DNA from: Bog-473 sp963741995
GTDB lineage: Bacteria; Actinomycetota; Acidimicrobiia; Acidimicrobiales; RAAP-2
Direction of reading: 5' to 3'
Assembly: GCA_963741995.1 (NCBI GenBank)
Contig: CAVUKI010000007.1
Coordinates: 310,001 to 374,000, forward strand
Length of the DNA stretch: 64,000 bases
How positions within the stretch are numbered: position 1 is the stretch's first letter; each line of letters starts with the position of its first letter. The position numbers and the translations under genes were made by a program. Positions 17,318 through 27,087 of the stretch are shown piece by piece. The notes below the pieces were generated by a model. The model made no database searches, had not been told where the DNA came from, and saw nothing but the letters and a program-made list of their open reading frames with translations.

Positions 17318-18160
17318 TCAGCGTGTGGGCCGGGGTCCGGGGCCCGAGCCCACGCCGAGCTTCTCCCGGAAGAAGGACAGCGTCTGGTCCAGCGCGGCCC
17401 GCGTCGGCGTGCCCTCCTCGTCCTGTAGGTGCTCGGTCAGCACGGAGTGGGCCTTCTTCGGGTGCCCGTGGGGATTGCCCGGCGCCGAGTCGATCTCCAC
17501 CGCGATGAACGCGTCACCGAGCTCCCGGCGCAAGGTCTCGAAGCGCTCTTCGAAGCAGAAAGGGTCGTTGGTGAAGCGCAGGCCGAGCAGGCAGGTGCCC
17601 GTCGCGGTCCGCTCCTTCACCCCGGCGAGATCCCCGTCGGAGATCCCGATGTCCGCCTTGAACCTCTTGGAGAGCGGGAACGGCAATGACGGCTGGCTCA
17701 GCACGGGCGCCAGCACAATGTCGTCGACCATCATGGCCAGCGCGAAGCCCCCGGTGAAGCACATGCCGACCACGCCGACACCGGGGCCACCGCAGCGCTC
17801 GTGCTCCGCCGCGGCGAGCTTGCGCAGCCACACCGTGATGGGGCTGGTCCTCTTCAGCGCGAAGGCGGAGAACTCGCGCGAGACGCAGGCCGGCCCGATG
17901 GACTGGAGGGCATAACCGGCCGTCGCCGGGCGACCCGGGTCGCCGAACAGCACCGGCAGGACGGCCGTGCACCCGGCCGCGGCCACCCGGCGACCGAACT
18001 GGGCGACCAGCGGGGTGACGCCGGGGATCTCGCTGATCACGATCACGGCGGGACCGCTCCCGATCCGGAAGACGTCGCGCCGTTTGCCGTCGGCCTCGAA
18101 GGATTCCTTGGTGAAATCGTCGAGTTCCGCCTCCCACCTGCCCGCTTCGCCGTTGACCAT
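17318..18160 (-). CDS. Dienelactone hydrolase-family protein
   Basis: A 280-residue alpha/beta hydrolase of the DLH family. E44 lies in SEIPGV, and the nucleophile C134 in VGMCFTGGFA replaces the usual Ser, as in true dienelactone hydrolases. A C-terminal His (KKAHSVLTEH) completes the triad. Such enzymes open enol-lactones in chloroaromatic breakdown, or serve as general esterases. It converges with the amine oxidase 11 bp away and is divergent from the thiolase-like gene across only ~24 bp. Confidence 0.85.
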   Translation of the reverse strand: MVNGEAGRWEAELDDFTKESFEADGKRRDVFRIGSGPAVIVISEIPGVTPLVAQFGRRVAAAGCTAVLPVLFGDPGRPATAGYALQSIGPACVSREFSAFALKRTSPITVWLRKLAAAEHERCGGPGVGVVGMCFTGGFALAMMVDDIVLAPVLSQPSLPFPLSKRFKADIGISDGDLAGVKERTATGTCLLGLRFTNDPFCFEERFETLRRELGDAFIAVEIDSAPGNPHGHPKKAHSVLTEHLQDEEGTPTRAALDQTLSFFREKLGVGSGPGPRPTR

Positions 18161-18184
18161 GGCGGGACCGTAGCATCGGCCGTC

Positions 18185-19656
18185 GTGGCCGGACCGATGC
18201 GCTCACTCGACCCGCGCCTGCCCGTTCTGGTCGGGCTCGGCGCCGCCGCGAGCCGGCCCCTGTCGTCGAGCTCATGACCGCCGCCGTGGCTGCGGCCGCC
18301 GCCGATGCCGGTGCGCCCGGCCTCCTCCGCCGCATCGAGTGCATCGCCGTGCCCCAGGGCTCCTGGTCGCTCACCGATCCGGGGCGCACGGTGGCCCGGC
18401 GCGTCGGGTCACCCGAGGCACGCACGCTGCTGTGCGAGATCGGCGTGTCCCAACAAGAGGTCATCAACCACGCGCTGGCCGCCGTGGCTGCGGGACGCTT
18501 CGACACCGTCGTGATCGCCGGCGCCGAAGATCGGGCCTGGGCGCGCGAGGGGGGCGTGGACGGCGATGAAGGAAGCCAGCCGCCCGACGAGGTACTCACG
18601 CGCCCGCCCGACTTCGTCGCCCCGGTGGAGATCGCCGCCGGCATCGTCTGGCCGGTCGCACAGCAGTACGCGCTCATTGAGAACGCCCTCGCCGCCGCTG
18701 CATTCCTCCCGTCGGACCGCCAGCGCGACGAGATCGCCGCCTTGTGGGCGCGCTACAACGCGGTGGCGGTGCACAACCCCGAGGCGGCGTTCCGCCGGCC
18801 ACGCGACGCGAAGGACATCGCGACACCCGGACCGCACAACCGGCCCCTGGCCTACCCCTACAACCGGTGGCACGCCAGCCAGTGGACCGTCAACCAGGGC
18901 TCGGCCCTGCTCGTCTGCTCGGCCGAGCGGGCGCGTGAGAGCGGTGTCCCGCCGGAACGCTGGCTCTTCCCCCACGTGGCGCTGCACTCGTCGGAGGCGG
19001 TGACGCTGACCGCCCGGCGCCGTCTGGAGGAGTGGCCCGCCATGGGAGTGCTGGGCCGTGCCGCGGCGCGCCACGTCGGTCGTCCGTTGGGCGACCTCCC
19101 CCTGGCGGAGGTCTACTCCTGCTTCCCCGCCGCCGTGCGGGTGCAACAACGCGAGCTCGGGCTCGATCCCGCCGGCACGCCCACCCTCTCCGGCGGCATG
19201 GCCTTCGCCGGTGGACCCTTCAACCACTTCGTGCTGCAGTCGCTGCGGGTGCTCGGCGGACGACTGCGCGCGGAGCCGGAGGCCCTGGGCCTCTTGACCA
19301 CCGTGTCCGGCATGCTCTCCAAGCCCGGGCTCGCCATCTGGTCGGCCACGCCCCCCGGCGGGGGCGGGGCGGCGCTCCTGGCCGACATGGCGGCCGAGAC
19401 GACGGCGGCCACCGAGGTCGTGCCTGTGGTCGAGGTCCCGCCCAGCGTCGCGACGGCGGCCACGGTGGTGTCCTTCACGGTGACCTACGGCGGCGACGAG
19501 GGGTTCGACCCCGTCCGCACGGCCATCGTGGCCGACCTCCCTGATGGTGTCCGCACCGCCGCCACCTGCGAAGATGCGGGGACCGCCCGCCTCGCCGTTA
19601 TCGAAGGCCTCATCGGGCGAGCGGTCTCGGTGAAGGACACGACATTCAGCCTGTGA
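18185..19656 (+). CDS. Thiolase-like (acetyl-CoA acetyltransferase-type) protein, probable frameshift near its start
   Basis: From ATG 18274 a 460-residue frame encodes a thiolase-fold protein with the motif LSGGMAFAGGPFNHF, as in the Rv1867-type family of mycobacteria. The expected N-terminal strand (LDPRLPVLVGLGAAASR) is encoded just upstream in another frame from GTG 18185/ATG 18197. One base appears to be missing between about 18245 and 18260; restoring it would join ...VGLGAAASR to PAPVVELMTAA. TAGCAT eight bases before GTG 18185 would serve as a -10 of a leaderless transcript. The stop overlaps the cydD start by four bases. The role is unknown; lipid or steroid CoA chemistry is a guess from the family. 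Confidence 0.75.
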
Positions 19657-21380
19657 GCGCACAACCCCCGCGGAGCCGGCCTCGGCTGGTCGACCCCGAC
19701 CTCGCCGCCCGGGTACCCGGACTGCGGCGGGTCGCGGTGATCGCGGTGGCGCTCGCCGTCGTGAGCGCGGTGGCCGTCGTCGTCCAAGCCGTGGCCCTGG
19801 CGTCCGTCGTCGACCGCTCCCTGCTGCACCATGCATCGCTGGGTGCGGTCACGCCGGCACTCGTGGCACTGGGCCTGGCCATCCTCGTCCGCGCCGCGCT
19901 CCACGGTGCCGGCGATCTCTCCGCGCTGCGGGACGCCGACCGCGTGGTGGCCACGCTCAGGAGCCAGCTGCTGGGACACGCCCTGGCTCTCGGGCCGGGT
20001 TGGCTGGGCGGGGAGCGCCCGGGCGAGCTGTCGCTCACCGCCACCAGGGGGCTCCGCTCGCTCCATACCTATTACGCGCGCTATCTGCCCCAGGCGGCCG
20101 CGGCCGCTGTCATCCCGGTCATCCTGCTCGTCTGGGTCGCCACCCAGGACTGGCTGTCGTTCGTGGTGGTCATCGCCCTGGTGCTGGCCGTCCCGGTGAC
20201 GATGATCGCGTTCGGTCGGGAAGCCACCAGGCGTTCGGAGCGTCAGTGGCGCCGGCTGGGCTCGCTCGCCGGTCGCGTCCTGCAACTCATCGAAGGGCTC
20301 CCCACGCTGCGGGCCTTCGGCCGGGAGGCGCAGGGGCGCCGTGAGGTCGAGGCGGCGACCGAAGGCGTGCGGAGCTCCACCATGCGGACCCTCAGTGTCG
20401 CCTTCCTGTCGGCTCTCTCCATGGACATGATCGCCGGCTTCGGCGTCGGATTCGTCGCGATGGTGCTCGGGCTCCGCCTGCTGTGGGGTGAGCTCGACCT
20501 GCAGACCGCGATGGCGGTCCTCCTGGTGGCGCCCGAGATCTTCATCCCGATGCGCCGCGCCGGGGCCGAGTTCCACGCCAGCACCGAAGGCCAAGCGGCG
20601 GCGGCGCGGGTGGTCGAGGTGCTCGCGACGCCCCTGCCGACCTCGGCGGACGCCGCCGTCGTCGTCGGTGCCGGTGCTACTGGTGGTGGTGGTGGGCCGG
20701 ACGGTGGCGCCGGCTTGACGATCGACGGTCTCGGCGTGCGCTACCAGCACCGCGAGCGCGCCGCGCTCGTGGGCGTTTCCCTGCAGGCCCCACCCGGGAG
20801 GCGCGTGGCCCTGACGGGGCCGTCTGGTTCGGGCAAGTCGACGGTGCTCGCGGCGTTGCTGCGCTTCGTCGAGCCCAGCGGGGGCACCATGACCTTCGAC
20901 GTGAACCCGGCCGGCGCGGAGTCCGTCGCCGCGTGGCGCGGCCACTTCTCGTGGCTGCCCCAACGACCCCACCTCTTCAACGCGACGTTGGCCGAGAACC
21001 TCCGGCTGGGCGCTCCCGACGCGCCGGAGGAGGAGCTGCGCCGGGTGCTCGAAGCCGTCGGCCTCGCCGACCTCCTGGCCAACTTGCCCGCCGGGCTCCT
21101 GACGGCGGTCGGCCACGACGGCCTCACTCTCAGTTCCGGGGAGCGCCAACGCGTGGCCCTGGCCCGCGCCCTCCTCCGCCCGGCACCCGTGTTGCTGCTC
21201 GACGAGCCCACGGCTGCCCTCGACCCGCCGACCGTGGCACGCCTCGCGCCGGCAATCGAGCCGTGGCTCGCCGGACGCACCATTGTGGTGGCGGCGCACG
21301 AGCCCGTCCTCCTCCCCCGCTTCGACACCGTAGTGGCCTTGCCGGCGACGGTCGACTTCAAGCTGGTGGTCTCGCCATGA
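19653..21380 (+). CDS. cydD: Thiol reductant ABC exporter subunit CydD
   Basis: A 575-residue half-transporter. Six transmembrane helices occupy about residues 25-300, with the CydD-type segment LIEGLPTLRAFGREA after helix 4. The nucleotide-binding domain has Walker A GPSGSGKST, signature LSSGERQ, and Walker B VLLLDEPTAALD. CydDC exports glutathione/cysteine (in actinobacteria presumably other low-mass thiols) and is required for cytochrome bd assembly. GTG start overlaps the thiolase-like stop by four bases, and its own stop overlaps cydC. cydAB is not in the window. Confidence 0.88.
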   Translation: MSAQPPRSRPRLVDPDLAARVPGLRRVAVIAVALAVVSAVAVVVQAVALASVVDRSLLHHASLGAVTPALVALGLAILVRAALHGAGDLSALRDADRVVATLRSQLLGHALALGPGWLGGERPGELSLTATRGLRSLHTYYARYLPQAAAAAVIPVILLVWVATQDWLSFVVVIALVLAVPVTMIAFGREATRRSERQWRRLGSLAGRVLQLIEGLPTLRAFGREAQGRREVEAATEGVRSSTMRTLSVAFLSALSMDMIAGFGVGFVAMVLGLRLLWGELDLQTAMAVLLVAPEIFIPMRRAGAEFHASTEGQAAAARVVEVLATPLPTSADAAVVVGAGATGGGGGPDGGAGLTIDGLGVRYQHRERAALVGVSLQAPPGRRVALTGPSGSGKSTVLAALLRFVEPSGGTMTFDVNPAGAESVAAWRGHFSWLPQRPHLFNATLAENLRLGAPDAPEEELRRVLEAVGLADLLANLPAGLLTAVGHDGLTLSSGERQRVALARALLRPAPVLLLDEPTAALDPPTVARLAPAIEPWLAGRTIVVAAHEPVLLPRFDTVVALPATVDFKLVVSP

Positions 21381-23047
21381 GCCGCGCCCGTGGACCGCTC
21401 CGGCGCGTGCTGGCCGAGCCGGGCACGCCGTACGGGCGCCTGGCGCTGGCCGGGCTGCTCGGCCTCGCTGCTGCTGCCGCGACCATCGGCTTGCTGGCCG
21501 GGTCCGGCTACGTGGTCGGCCGCGCCGCGTTGCGGCCCCCCCTGTCCGCCCTCGTCGGCATCCTGGCTGCGGTCGAGGTGCTGGCCTTCCTCCGGGGGCC
21601 GTTGCGCTATGCCGAACGGCTCGTCGGTCATGACGCGGCGTTGCGCGCGTTGACCCGTTGGCGGCTCTGGCTCTACGACTGCCTCTCGCCCCGGGTGCCG
21701 GCCGCGCTGGCCGGGTGGCACAGCGGCGACCTCATGGCCCGCGCCATCGACGACGTCGACGCGCTGCAAGACCTCTACCTCCGCACACTGTTGCCGGTGG
21801 CCATCGCCACGGGGGCGGCTGCCCTCGGGACCGTGGCCGTCGGCCTCATCCTGCCCTGGGCCGCCCTGGCCCTCGGGCTCCCGCTTCTGGTCGCCCTGAC
21901 CGTGCCCGCCCTGCTCACCTGGCGCCGCGGCGGCGACGAGGAGGTGGCGGCGCTCGCCGGCTCCCTCTCCGCCCGGGTCGTCGACGCGCTGGCCGGGGCG
22001 CCGGAGCTCCTTGCGTTCGGCGCCGCCCCTCGCCTCCTGGGCACCGTCGAGGAGCTCGGACGGCGCTCCGACGCGCTGGAGGGCCGCCATGCCCGCCTCG
22101 GCACCGCGGCGACACTGCTCATGCAGGTGTGCCTGGCCGTCGCGGTGACGGCCGTGCTGGCGACCGGCGTGGCCGCCGTCCATGCCCATCATCTCGGCCA
22201 GGTCATGGTGGCCGTGCTCCCGCTCGCCGCGTTGGCGACCTTCGAGACCGTCCCCGGTGTTCCGTTGGCCGTGGCCCGCTCGCTGCAGGTGCGGGCCGCG
22301 GCCCAACGCCTCTTCGCGCTGGAGGACGTGCAGATCCCCGTACGCGACCCGGCGGCCCCGTCCGTCCCACCCGGTGGGGTGCCAGAGGTGGCCTTCACCG
22401 ATGCCGCGCTCCGCTACGACCCTGGCCTGCCCCGCGCCCTCGACGGGGTGAGCCTCCGGCTCCCGGCCGGCGGGCGGGTCGCCGTGACCGGGTCGAGCGG
22501 TGCCGGCAAGTCGAGCCTCGTCACCGCGCTCTTGCGTTACTGGCCGCTCGAGGAAGGCGCGCTGTCGCTCGGCGGGACGGACGTGGAGCGTCTGCGCCAG
22601 GCCGATGTGCGGGCCGCCAGCGCGCTGGCGGATCAGCGGGCCCAGATGTTCGCCGGCACGGTACGGTCCAACGTCACCCTGGGCCGGCCTGACGCCACCG
22701 AGGCCGAGATGACTGACGCCCTGCGCGTGGCCCGACTCCAGGCGTGGGTGGCCGGTCTGCCCCAGGGGCTCGACACGCCGGTCGGCGAGCACGGCGTCGC
22801 TCTGTCCGGCGGCGAGCGCCGGCGCCTCGCGGTGGCCCGCGCCCTCCTGGCGCCCGGTCCCGTCCTGGTGCTCGACGAGCCCACCAGTGGCCTCGACCCC
22901 GCCCTGGCCGACGAGCTCATGGACGGTGTCTTCGCCGCCGCCGGGGACCGGAGCATCTTGGTGATCACCCACCGGGCCGCCGAGGCCGGGCGCTGCGACA
23001 TCGTGGTGACGCTCGAGGCCGGGCGCGTCGTCCCCGCACAACCCTGA
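21377..23047 (+). CDS. cydC: Thiol reductant ABC exporter subunit CydC
   Basis: A 556-residue half-transporter, partner of CydD. Six helices lie in the first ~290 residues, including the GSGYVVGRAAL segment typical of CydC helix 1. The ATPase domain has Walker A GSSGAGKSS, signature LSGGERRR and Walker B VLVLDEPTSGLD. The ATG at 21377 overlaps the cydD stop (ATGA), which fixes the start although the frame is open further upstream. The 3' end is overlapped antisense by the lipoprotein gene read leftward from 24755. Confidence 0.88.
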   Translation: MSRARGPLRRVLAEPGTPYGRLALAGLLGLAAAAATIGLLAGSGYVVGRAALRPPLSALVGILAAVEVLAFLRGPLRYAERLVGHDAALRALTRWRLWLYDCLSPRVPAALAGWHSGDLMARAIDDVDALQDLYLRTLLPVAIATGAAALGTVAVGLILPWAALALGLPLLVALTVPALLTWRRGGDEEVAALAGSLSARVVDALAGAPELLAFGAAPRLLGTVEELGRRSDALEGRHARLGTAATLLMQVCLAVAVTAVLATGVAAVHAHHLGQVMVAVLPLAALATFETVPGVPLAVARSLQVRAAAQRLFALEDVQIPVRDPAAPSVPPGGVPEVAFTDAALRYDPGLPRALDGVSLRLPAGGRVAVTGSSGAGKSSLVTALLRYWPLEEGALSLGGTDVERLRQADVRAASALADQRAQMFAGTVRSNVTLGRPDATEAEMTDALRVARLQAWVAGLPQGLDTPVGEHGVALSGGERRRLAVARALLAPGPVLVLDEPTSGLDPALADELMDGVFAAAGDRSILVITHRAAEAGRCDIVVTLEAGRVVPAQP

Positions 23048-24755
23048 GCAGTGAGGCCCGCCCGCGGCGGTCGCCCGGGGCGGCGGCCGCAGTTCTGGCC
23101 TGACCTGACCCCACGCGGGCGGGTCGACCCGTCGGGGCCCGGAGCGAGGAACCGGTCGAACCGCCCGACGGGCACCAGGCGTTCGAAGGGACGTCTGCGC
23201 ACGGGTCGGCCATGGTCGGCAGGCCGTGGGGCAGCGGGGCGAGGTGCACGCCGGTCTGAGGTGGGTACGTCGCGCCGGCGGGGCAGGCGGCCAGTCGCGT
23301 GTCGCATTCCACCTGGGCCACCAGGGTGCCGTCGCTGTTCGTCGTCTTCGTCGTCACGCCACAGGTTGGCTGGAGCTGTTCCAGATTCGGTGGCGCGCTG
23401 CCCCGGGGCGCGACGTTGTCGCCATAGCAATTCGAGGGCAGGCCCGCATGCAGCAAGATCTGCCCGAAGTCGGCGTTGGACGGGTTCCCGAAGTAGCCGT
23501 CGTTGACGAACGTGTTGCCGTGCAGCGCGTCTCCCTCGGGCTCGAAGACACACCCGAGACCACTGATCTGGAACCCACCGAAGTTGGCACACTTCTGGTT
23601 GAGCGAGGGTGTCCCGCTATCGGGGTAGGGCACGAACAAGATCCCCCAGGCGCCGTTGTTCGAGAACGTGTTGTCCATGACCGTGTCGTTGCGGCCACCC
23701 GAAAGCGTCATACCCGTGCCAATCGGCCCGGCGGCGGCGTCCCCGGCTTCTGGGACATCACCGTTGTTGTTGTCGTGCACGTTGTTATGGATGAACACCC
23801 AGCACGAATGGGTATGCGTCACCTGGCTGGTCGCGCCGTCGGGGCATGCACCGTTCTGCGGTGGCGGAGGGTCCCCCGCGATCTGCGTGTCGGTGTCGAC
23901 CCCGTCCTCGTTGTCGTCGAACTGCGAGTTCTCGATGACGATCGCCCCGCCCGAGTTGGTGCCCGAGTAGCCGAGTGCGTTGTTCTCCATCCAGGCGTGG
24001 TCGATGGTGACGTCGCACACCTGATGGCAGGCCCCGACGTACATCCCCGAATCGTTCATGTTGGAGCCGTAGAGCTGGTTCCAGCTGGCCGGACCCTGGG
24101 CGTTCGACGAGAAGATGCCGTACTCCGCTGCAGTGCCCTCGGTGCTGAAGTAGGTGGTCGTCCCGGTGAGATAGGACCCGGTGTAACCCGAAAGGCCGAC
24201 CTTGCCCGACCCGTCACCCCCATTCCACCAGATCTGATTCCCCGAGTCGCCTGCGCCACCGAGGAAGTTGCACGCCGTGAGGTTCTCGATGCTCACGCCG
24301 TTCGCCTTCCAGACGACGATCCCGTTGCGACCCTGGTGCTTGCCGTCGACGAGCGGGCCAAGGTTCTGGTACTGCGCAGCGGAACTGCACGGAGTGGGGG
24401 CGCCGGCCTCGGTCCCGTCCACGATGACCGTGTCACGGTTCATCCCGCGGATGTGCAGATTCGACGTGTGCACGACGACGCCGCCGTGGTCACCCGTCCC
24501 CAGTTGACTGGCCGAAGTGACGTGGGCGTCGTCCTTCTCGTGGTAGTCGCCCGGCGCGACAAGGATCCAGTCACCGGGCTGCGCTGCGTTGACCGCAGCC
24601 TGGATGGAGCCGTACTGGCCGGCCTTCCCGTGATACGTGCCGACGAGCAGGACGGCGGACGACGAACTCGGCGACGAGCACGACGCAAGTACCGCGCCGG
24701 TCAAGAGCACGGCCGCGATGACGACCCCCCGCGGGCCAATCGTCCCTCGTGCCAC
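22965..24755 (-). CDS. Lipoprotein with right-handed beta-helix (pectate-lyase-like) domain
   Basis: A 596-residue exported protein. The signal peptide VVIAAVLLTGAVLASC gives a lipidated Cys at residue 26. The body shows the SIQAAVNAAQPGDWILVAPG start and the repeated Asn-rich turns (NQIWWNGG, IENSQFDDNEDG, HNNVHDNNNGD) of parallel beta-helix proteins. The GTG start at 24755 has GGGGGGAGGG upstream; the longer open frame adds no signal. The last ~60 residues, after NAWCPSGG, are Arg/Pro/Ala-rich and lie antisense to the end of cydC, so the true C-terminus may be shorter or frame-shifted. It probably binds or cleaves a polysaccharide; no catalytic site identified. Confidence 0.75.
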   Translation of the reverse strand: MARGTIGPRGVVIAAVLLTGAVLASCSSPSSSSAVLLVGTYHGKAGQYGSIQAAVNAAQPGDWILVAPGDYHEKDDAHVTSASQLGTGDHGGVVVHTSNLHIRGMNRDTVIVDGTEAGAPTPCSSAAQYQNLGPLVDGKHQGRNGIVVWKANGVSIENLTACNFLGGAGDSGNQIWWNGGDGSGKVGLSGYTGSYLTGTTTYFSTEGTAAEYGIFSSNAQGPASWNQLYGSNMNDSGMYVGACHQVCDVTIDHAWMENNALGYSGTNSGGAIVIENSQFDDNEDGVDTDTQIAGDPPPPQNGACPDGATSQVTHTHSCWVFIHNNVHDNNNGDVPEAGDAAAGPIGTGMTLSGGRNDTVMDNTFSNNGAWGILFVPYPDSGTPSLNQKCANFGGFQISGLGCVFEPEGDALHGNTFVNDGYFGNPSNADFGQILLHAGLPSNCYGDNVAPRGSAPPNLEQLQPTCGVTTKTTNSDGTLVAQVECDTRLAACPAGATYPPQTGVHLAPLPHGLPTMADPCADVPSNAWCPSGGSTGSSLRAPTGRPARVGSGQARTAAAAPGDRRGRASLLRVVRGRRARPRASPRCRSARPRRPGG

Positions 24756-25042
24756 CCGTCCCTCCCCCCAGATCTCGACCACCGGAGGATCACCCCCCAG
24801 ACCGACCTCCCCCACCCGTGACGAACCTACTCCCCAGGGTCGCGCCCCCGTTGTGTCCCCGTTGTGAAACGCATCCACGAAACTCATTTGCTCTTCTGGC
24901 TTCCCACTTGTTGCTGCCCCAGGCCCGATTCAGCGGAGACCCCGGGCGCGCCGCTTCCGCGGTGGATCGGTGCGTCTCTCGGCGTGGAGCGCAAGAAATG
25001 AGCCGTCGCTGGATTCCTCTCTGAGACAGGAAGGTGATTCCA

Positions 25043-25810
25043 GTGACGGCAACCCCCTCGGCAGCAGCTGACGAAGTGGGCGATCCGGGAGGTGGTCGCG
25101 ACCTCGCAGTGCCCGACGACGCCGGTCAGAGACGGGCGCCGCTCGACCTCGCTGCGCTCGTCGCGCCCGAGGAGCCGGCTCGAGACGGACGCCTCGCCCG
25201 GGGACAGCGGACCAGGCACAACGTCGCGGAGGCCTTCATGGACTTGCTGCGTGCCGGCGACCCGGATCCGACCGCGAAGGCCGTGGCCAGGCGGGCCGGC
25301 GTCTCGCTGCGCCTGGTGTTCCACCACTTCGTCGACATGGACGACCTGTACCAGCTCGTCGCCACACTGCAGCTCCGGCGCCAGTGGTCGGACATGCCCC
25401 AGTTGTCCCCCGGGCTCGCGCTGTCGACCCGGATCGAACGGGCCGTCGCGCACCGCGCCGTCCTGTTCGAGGAGTCCTCCGGCGTCCGGCGGGCCCTGCT
25501 GTGCCGGGCACCGAAGTCCCCCGCCGTCCGGCAGGCGCTGGCCGCCGCCGACAACCTGCTCCTCGAGGATCTGCGGGCCACCTTCGCCCCCGAGCTGGCG
25601 GGACTGCCGACCACCACGCGGGCGGAGTATCTCGGGGCCATGGACACCGGCACGTCCTGGCAGGCCTGGGAGCGGTTGCGCACGACGTCGGGCGTCCCGG
25701 TGCGCGGAGCCCGGCGGGTGATGTCCCTGCTGCTCGAGACGCTGTGCGCCGGCGCCGAGAACGGCGGGCGACCGGCGGCGGCCATCGGCACGACGCCGAC
25801 GATCTCGTAG
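25043..25810 (+). CDS. TetR-family transcriptional regulator
   Basis: A 255-residue regulator. After a ~50-residue acidic and Pro-rich leader, the helix-turn-helix spans about residues 55-100 (TAKAVARRAGVSLRLVFHHF). The C-terminal ligand domain follows the usual helical pattern. GTG 25043 is preferred over GTG 25034, because AGGAAGG ends eight bases before the former and touches the latter. It is divergent from the beta-helix lipoprotein across ~290 bp and converges with the DUF2889 gene. Targets are unknown. Confidence 0.8.
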   Translation: MTATPSAAADEVGDPGGGRDLAVPDDAGQRRAPLDLAALVAPEEPARDGRLARGQRTRHNVAEAFMDLLRAGDPDPTAKAVARRAGVSLRLVFHHFVDMDDLYQLVATLQLRRQWSDMPQLSPGLALSTRIERAVAHRAVLFEESSGVRRALLCRAPKSPAVRQALAAADNLLLEDLRATFAPELAGLPTTTRAEYLGAMDTGTSWQAWERLRTTSGVPVRGARRVMSLLLETLCAGAENGGRPAAAIGTTPTIS

Positions 25811-26452
25811 TCAGTCCTCGGGCTCCTCGGCCGTGTGCCGGCGTATCTCGGCGACGCGGGGCGCCGGGTAGCCGACCAGGCCCGGCCGCCATCCGAGGCT
25901 GATCTTCTGCGCGCCCGCTCCGTCCTCGGTCCAGACGTGGCAGGTGTTGGTCAAGAAGCTGAAGCCGCCTTCACGCATCGGGTGTTCGCCGTCCCCCTTC
26001 TCCACCTGCCAGGCGGCCGCCGAGGTGATGCCCTGGACGACGACCGGCCCGATGGCCCGGGCAAGGAACTCCAGGTGGCTGCACCCGCGCTGGCGGCCGA
26101 AGCGCTCCTGGACCGCGCTGGAATAGCCCCGCGCGACCGACAGCCCGATCAGGTCGCGGAAGCTCGGCTCGATGTCCGTGCACTCCGCGTGGGGAAACGT
26201 CTGCATGTCGGCCGCGGCGTCGACGATGGTCATGTCGGCGCGCCGGACAACCAGGCCGAGGTCCATGAAGTGGAGATGGCGTGGCGAGTAGTCGCCACCG
26301 GCCCAGGGGCGCTCGTCATGCAGGGTCCCCACCACGGCGAAGTAGTCGTCGCGTTGGAACACCTCCATGGTGATGGTCCGCCGGTGAACCGGTTCCTCCA
26401 CCGAGCCCGGAGGCGGGCGGAGCGCGGCGAGCGTGGGAGGGCGATCAGGCAC
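25811..26452 (-). CDS. DUF2889-family protein
   Basis: About 213 residues. The pattern RRTITMEVFQRDDYFAVVG, TIVDAAADMQTFPHAECTDI and GLSVARGYSSAVQERFG with a GCSHL segment matches the DUF2889 family, whose function is unknown; the conserved Cys, His and Asp could bind a metal. GTG 26452 is chosen because it overlaps the end of the histidine phosphatase by a few bases, in line with the rest of this operon; TTG 26494 is an alternative. It is the last gene of the six-gene leftward operon starting at 30339. Confidence 0.7.
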   Translation of the reverse strand: MPDRPPTLAALRPPPGSVEEPVHRRTITMEVFQRDDYFAVVGTLHDERPWAGGDYSPRHLHFMDLGLVVRRADMTIVDAAADMQTFPHAECTDIEPSFRDLIGLSVARGYSSAVQERFGRQRGCSHLEFLARAIGPVVVQGITSAAAWQVEKGDGEHPMREGGFSFLTNTCHVWTEDGAGAQKISLGWRPGLVGYPAPRVAEIRRHTAEEPED

Positions 26453-27071
26453 CGGCTGATTGTGGCGCGCCGCCGGGGCGAGGCGCCAAAGCAACCTCGT
26501 TGAAGCCGTGCAGGATCGGTGCGTCGCGGTTCCACCCGATCCGGGTCACCGACGCCGTGCGGAGGTGCAGACGCCAGTAGAGGTCGACCGTCCCGAGCGC
26601 CCAGGCCACCGCCGCCTTGATCGGGCTCACGTGACTCACCACCACCACGTCGCCGTCGGACCTCCGGGCACCGGCGCCGTGGGTCGCGAACAACGCCGCG
26701 CAGGCACCGGCGACGCGCCGGTCCACCTCCGCCAGGGTCTCGCCACCCTCCGGGCGAAAGTCGCGGTCGCGCTGCCACCGCTGCCATACTTCGGCTGGGA
26801 TGCCGCCGAGCGGCTGGCACTCGAACTCGCCGTAGTCGACCTCGATCCACCGCTCGTCGACGACGATGGACGGGCCCAAGGCGAGCAACTCGGCCGTGTC
26901 CAGCGCGCGTCGCAGTGGGCTCGACCGCACTTCGGCCACAGGCCCGTACACCAGGGCGCGCGCGCCCTCCGCTTGGGCGCGACCCGTGTCCGTGAGCTCC
27001 GCGTCCGTCCGGCCGAGCAGGAGGCCCTGCGCGTTGGCCACCGACTCGCCGTGACGCACCAGGATCAGCAC
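26445..27071 (-). CDS. Histidine phosphatase (phosphoglycerate mutase)-family protein
   Basis: A 208-residue protein with the phosphohistidine motif RHGE (LILVRHGESV, H7), a second Arg in SSPLRRALDTAE, catalytic acid in FECQPLGG, and the late His in VVVSHVSPIKAA. This is the cofactor-independent-of-metal histidine phosphatase fold, which in actinobacteria includes phosphatases acting on sugar phosphates, nucleotides or cofactor intermediates. GTG 27071 places RHGE at the expected N-terminal position, and is 16 bp after the zinc-ribbon gene. It is part of the leftward operon. Confidence 0.85.
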   Translation of the reverse strand: MLILVRHGESVANAQGLLLGRTDAELTDTGRAQAEGARALVYGPVAEVRSSPLRRALDTAELLALGPSIVVDERWIEVDYGEFECQPLGGIPAEVWQRWQRDRDFRPEGGETLAEVDRRVAGACAALFATHGAGARRSDGDVVVVSHVSPIKAAVAWALGTVDLYWRLHLRTASVTRIGWNRDAPILHGFNEVALAPRPGGAPQSAGA

Positions 27072-27087
27072 GCGGGAGCCAACCCGC

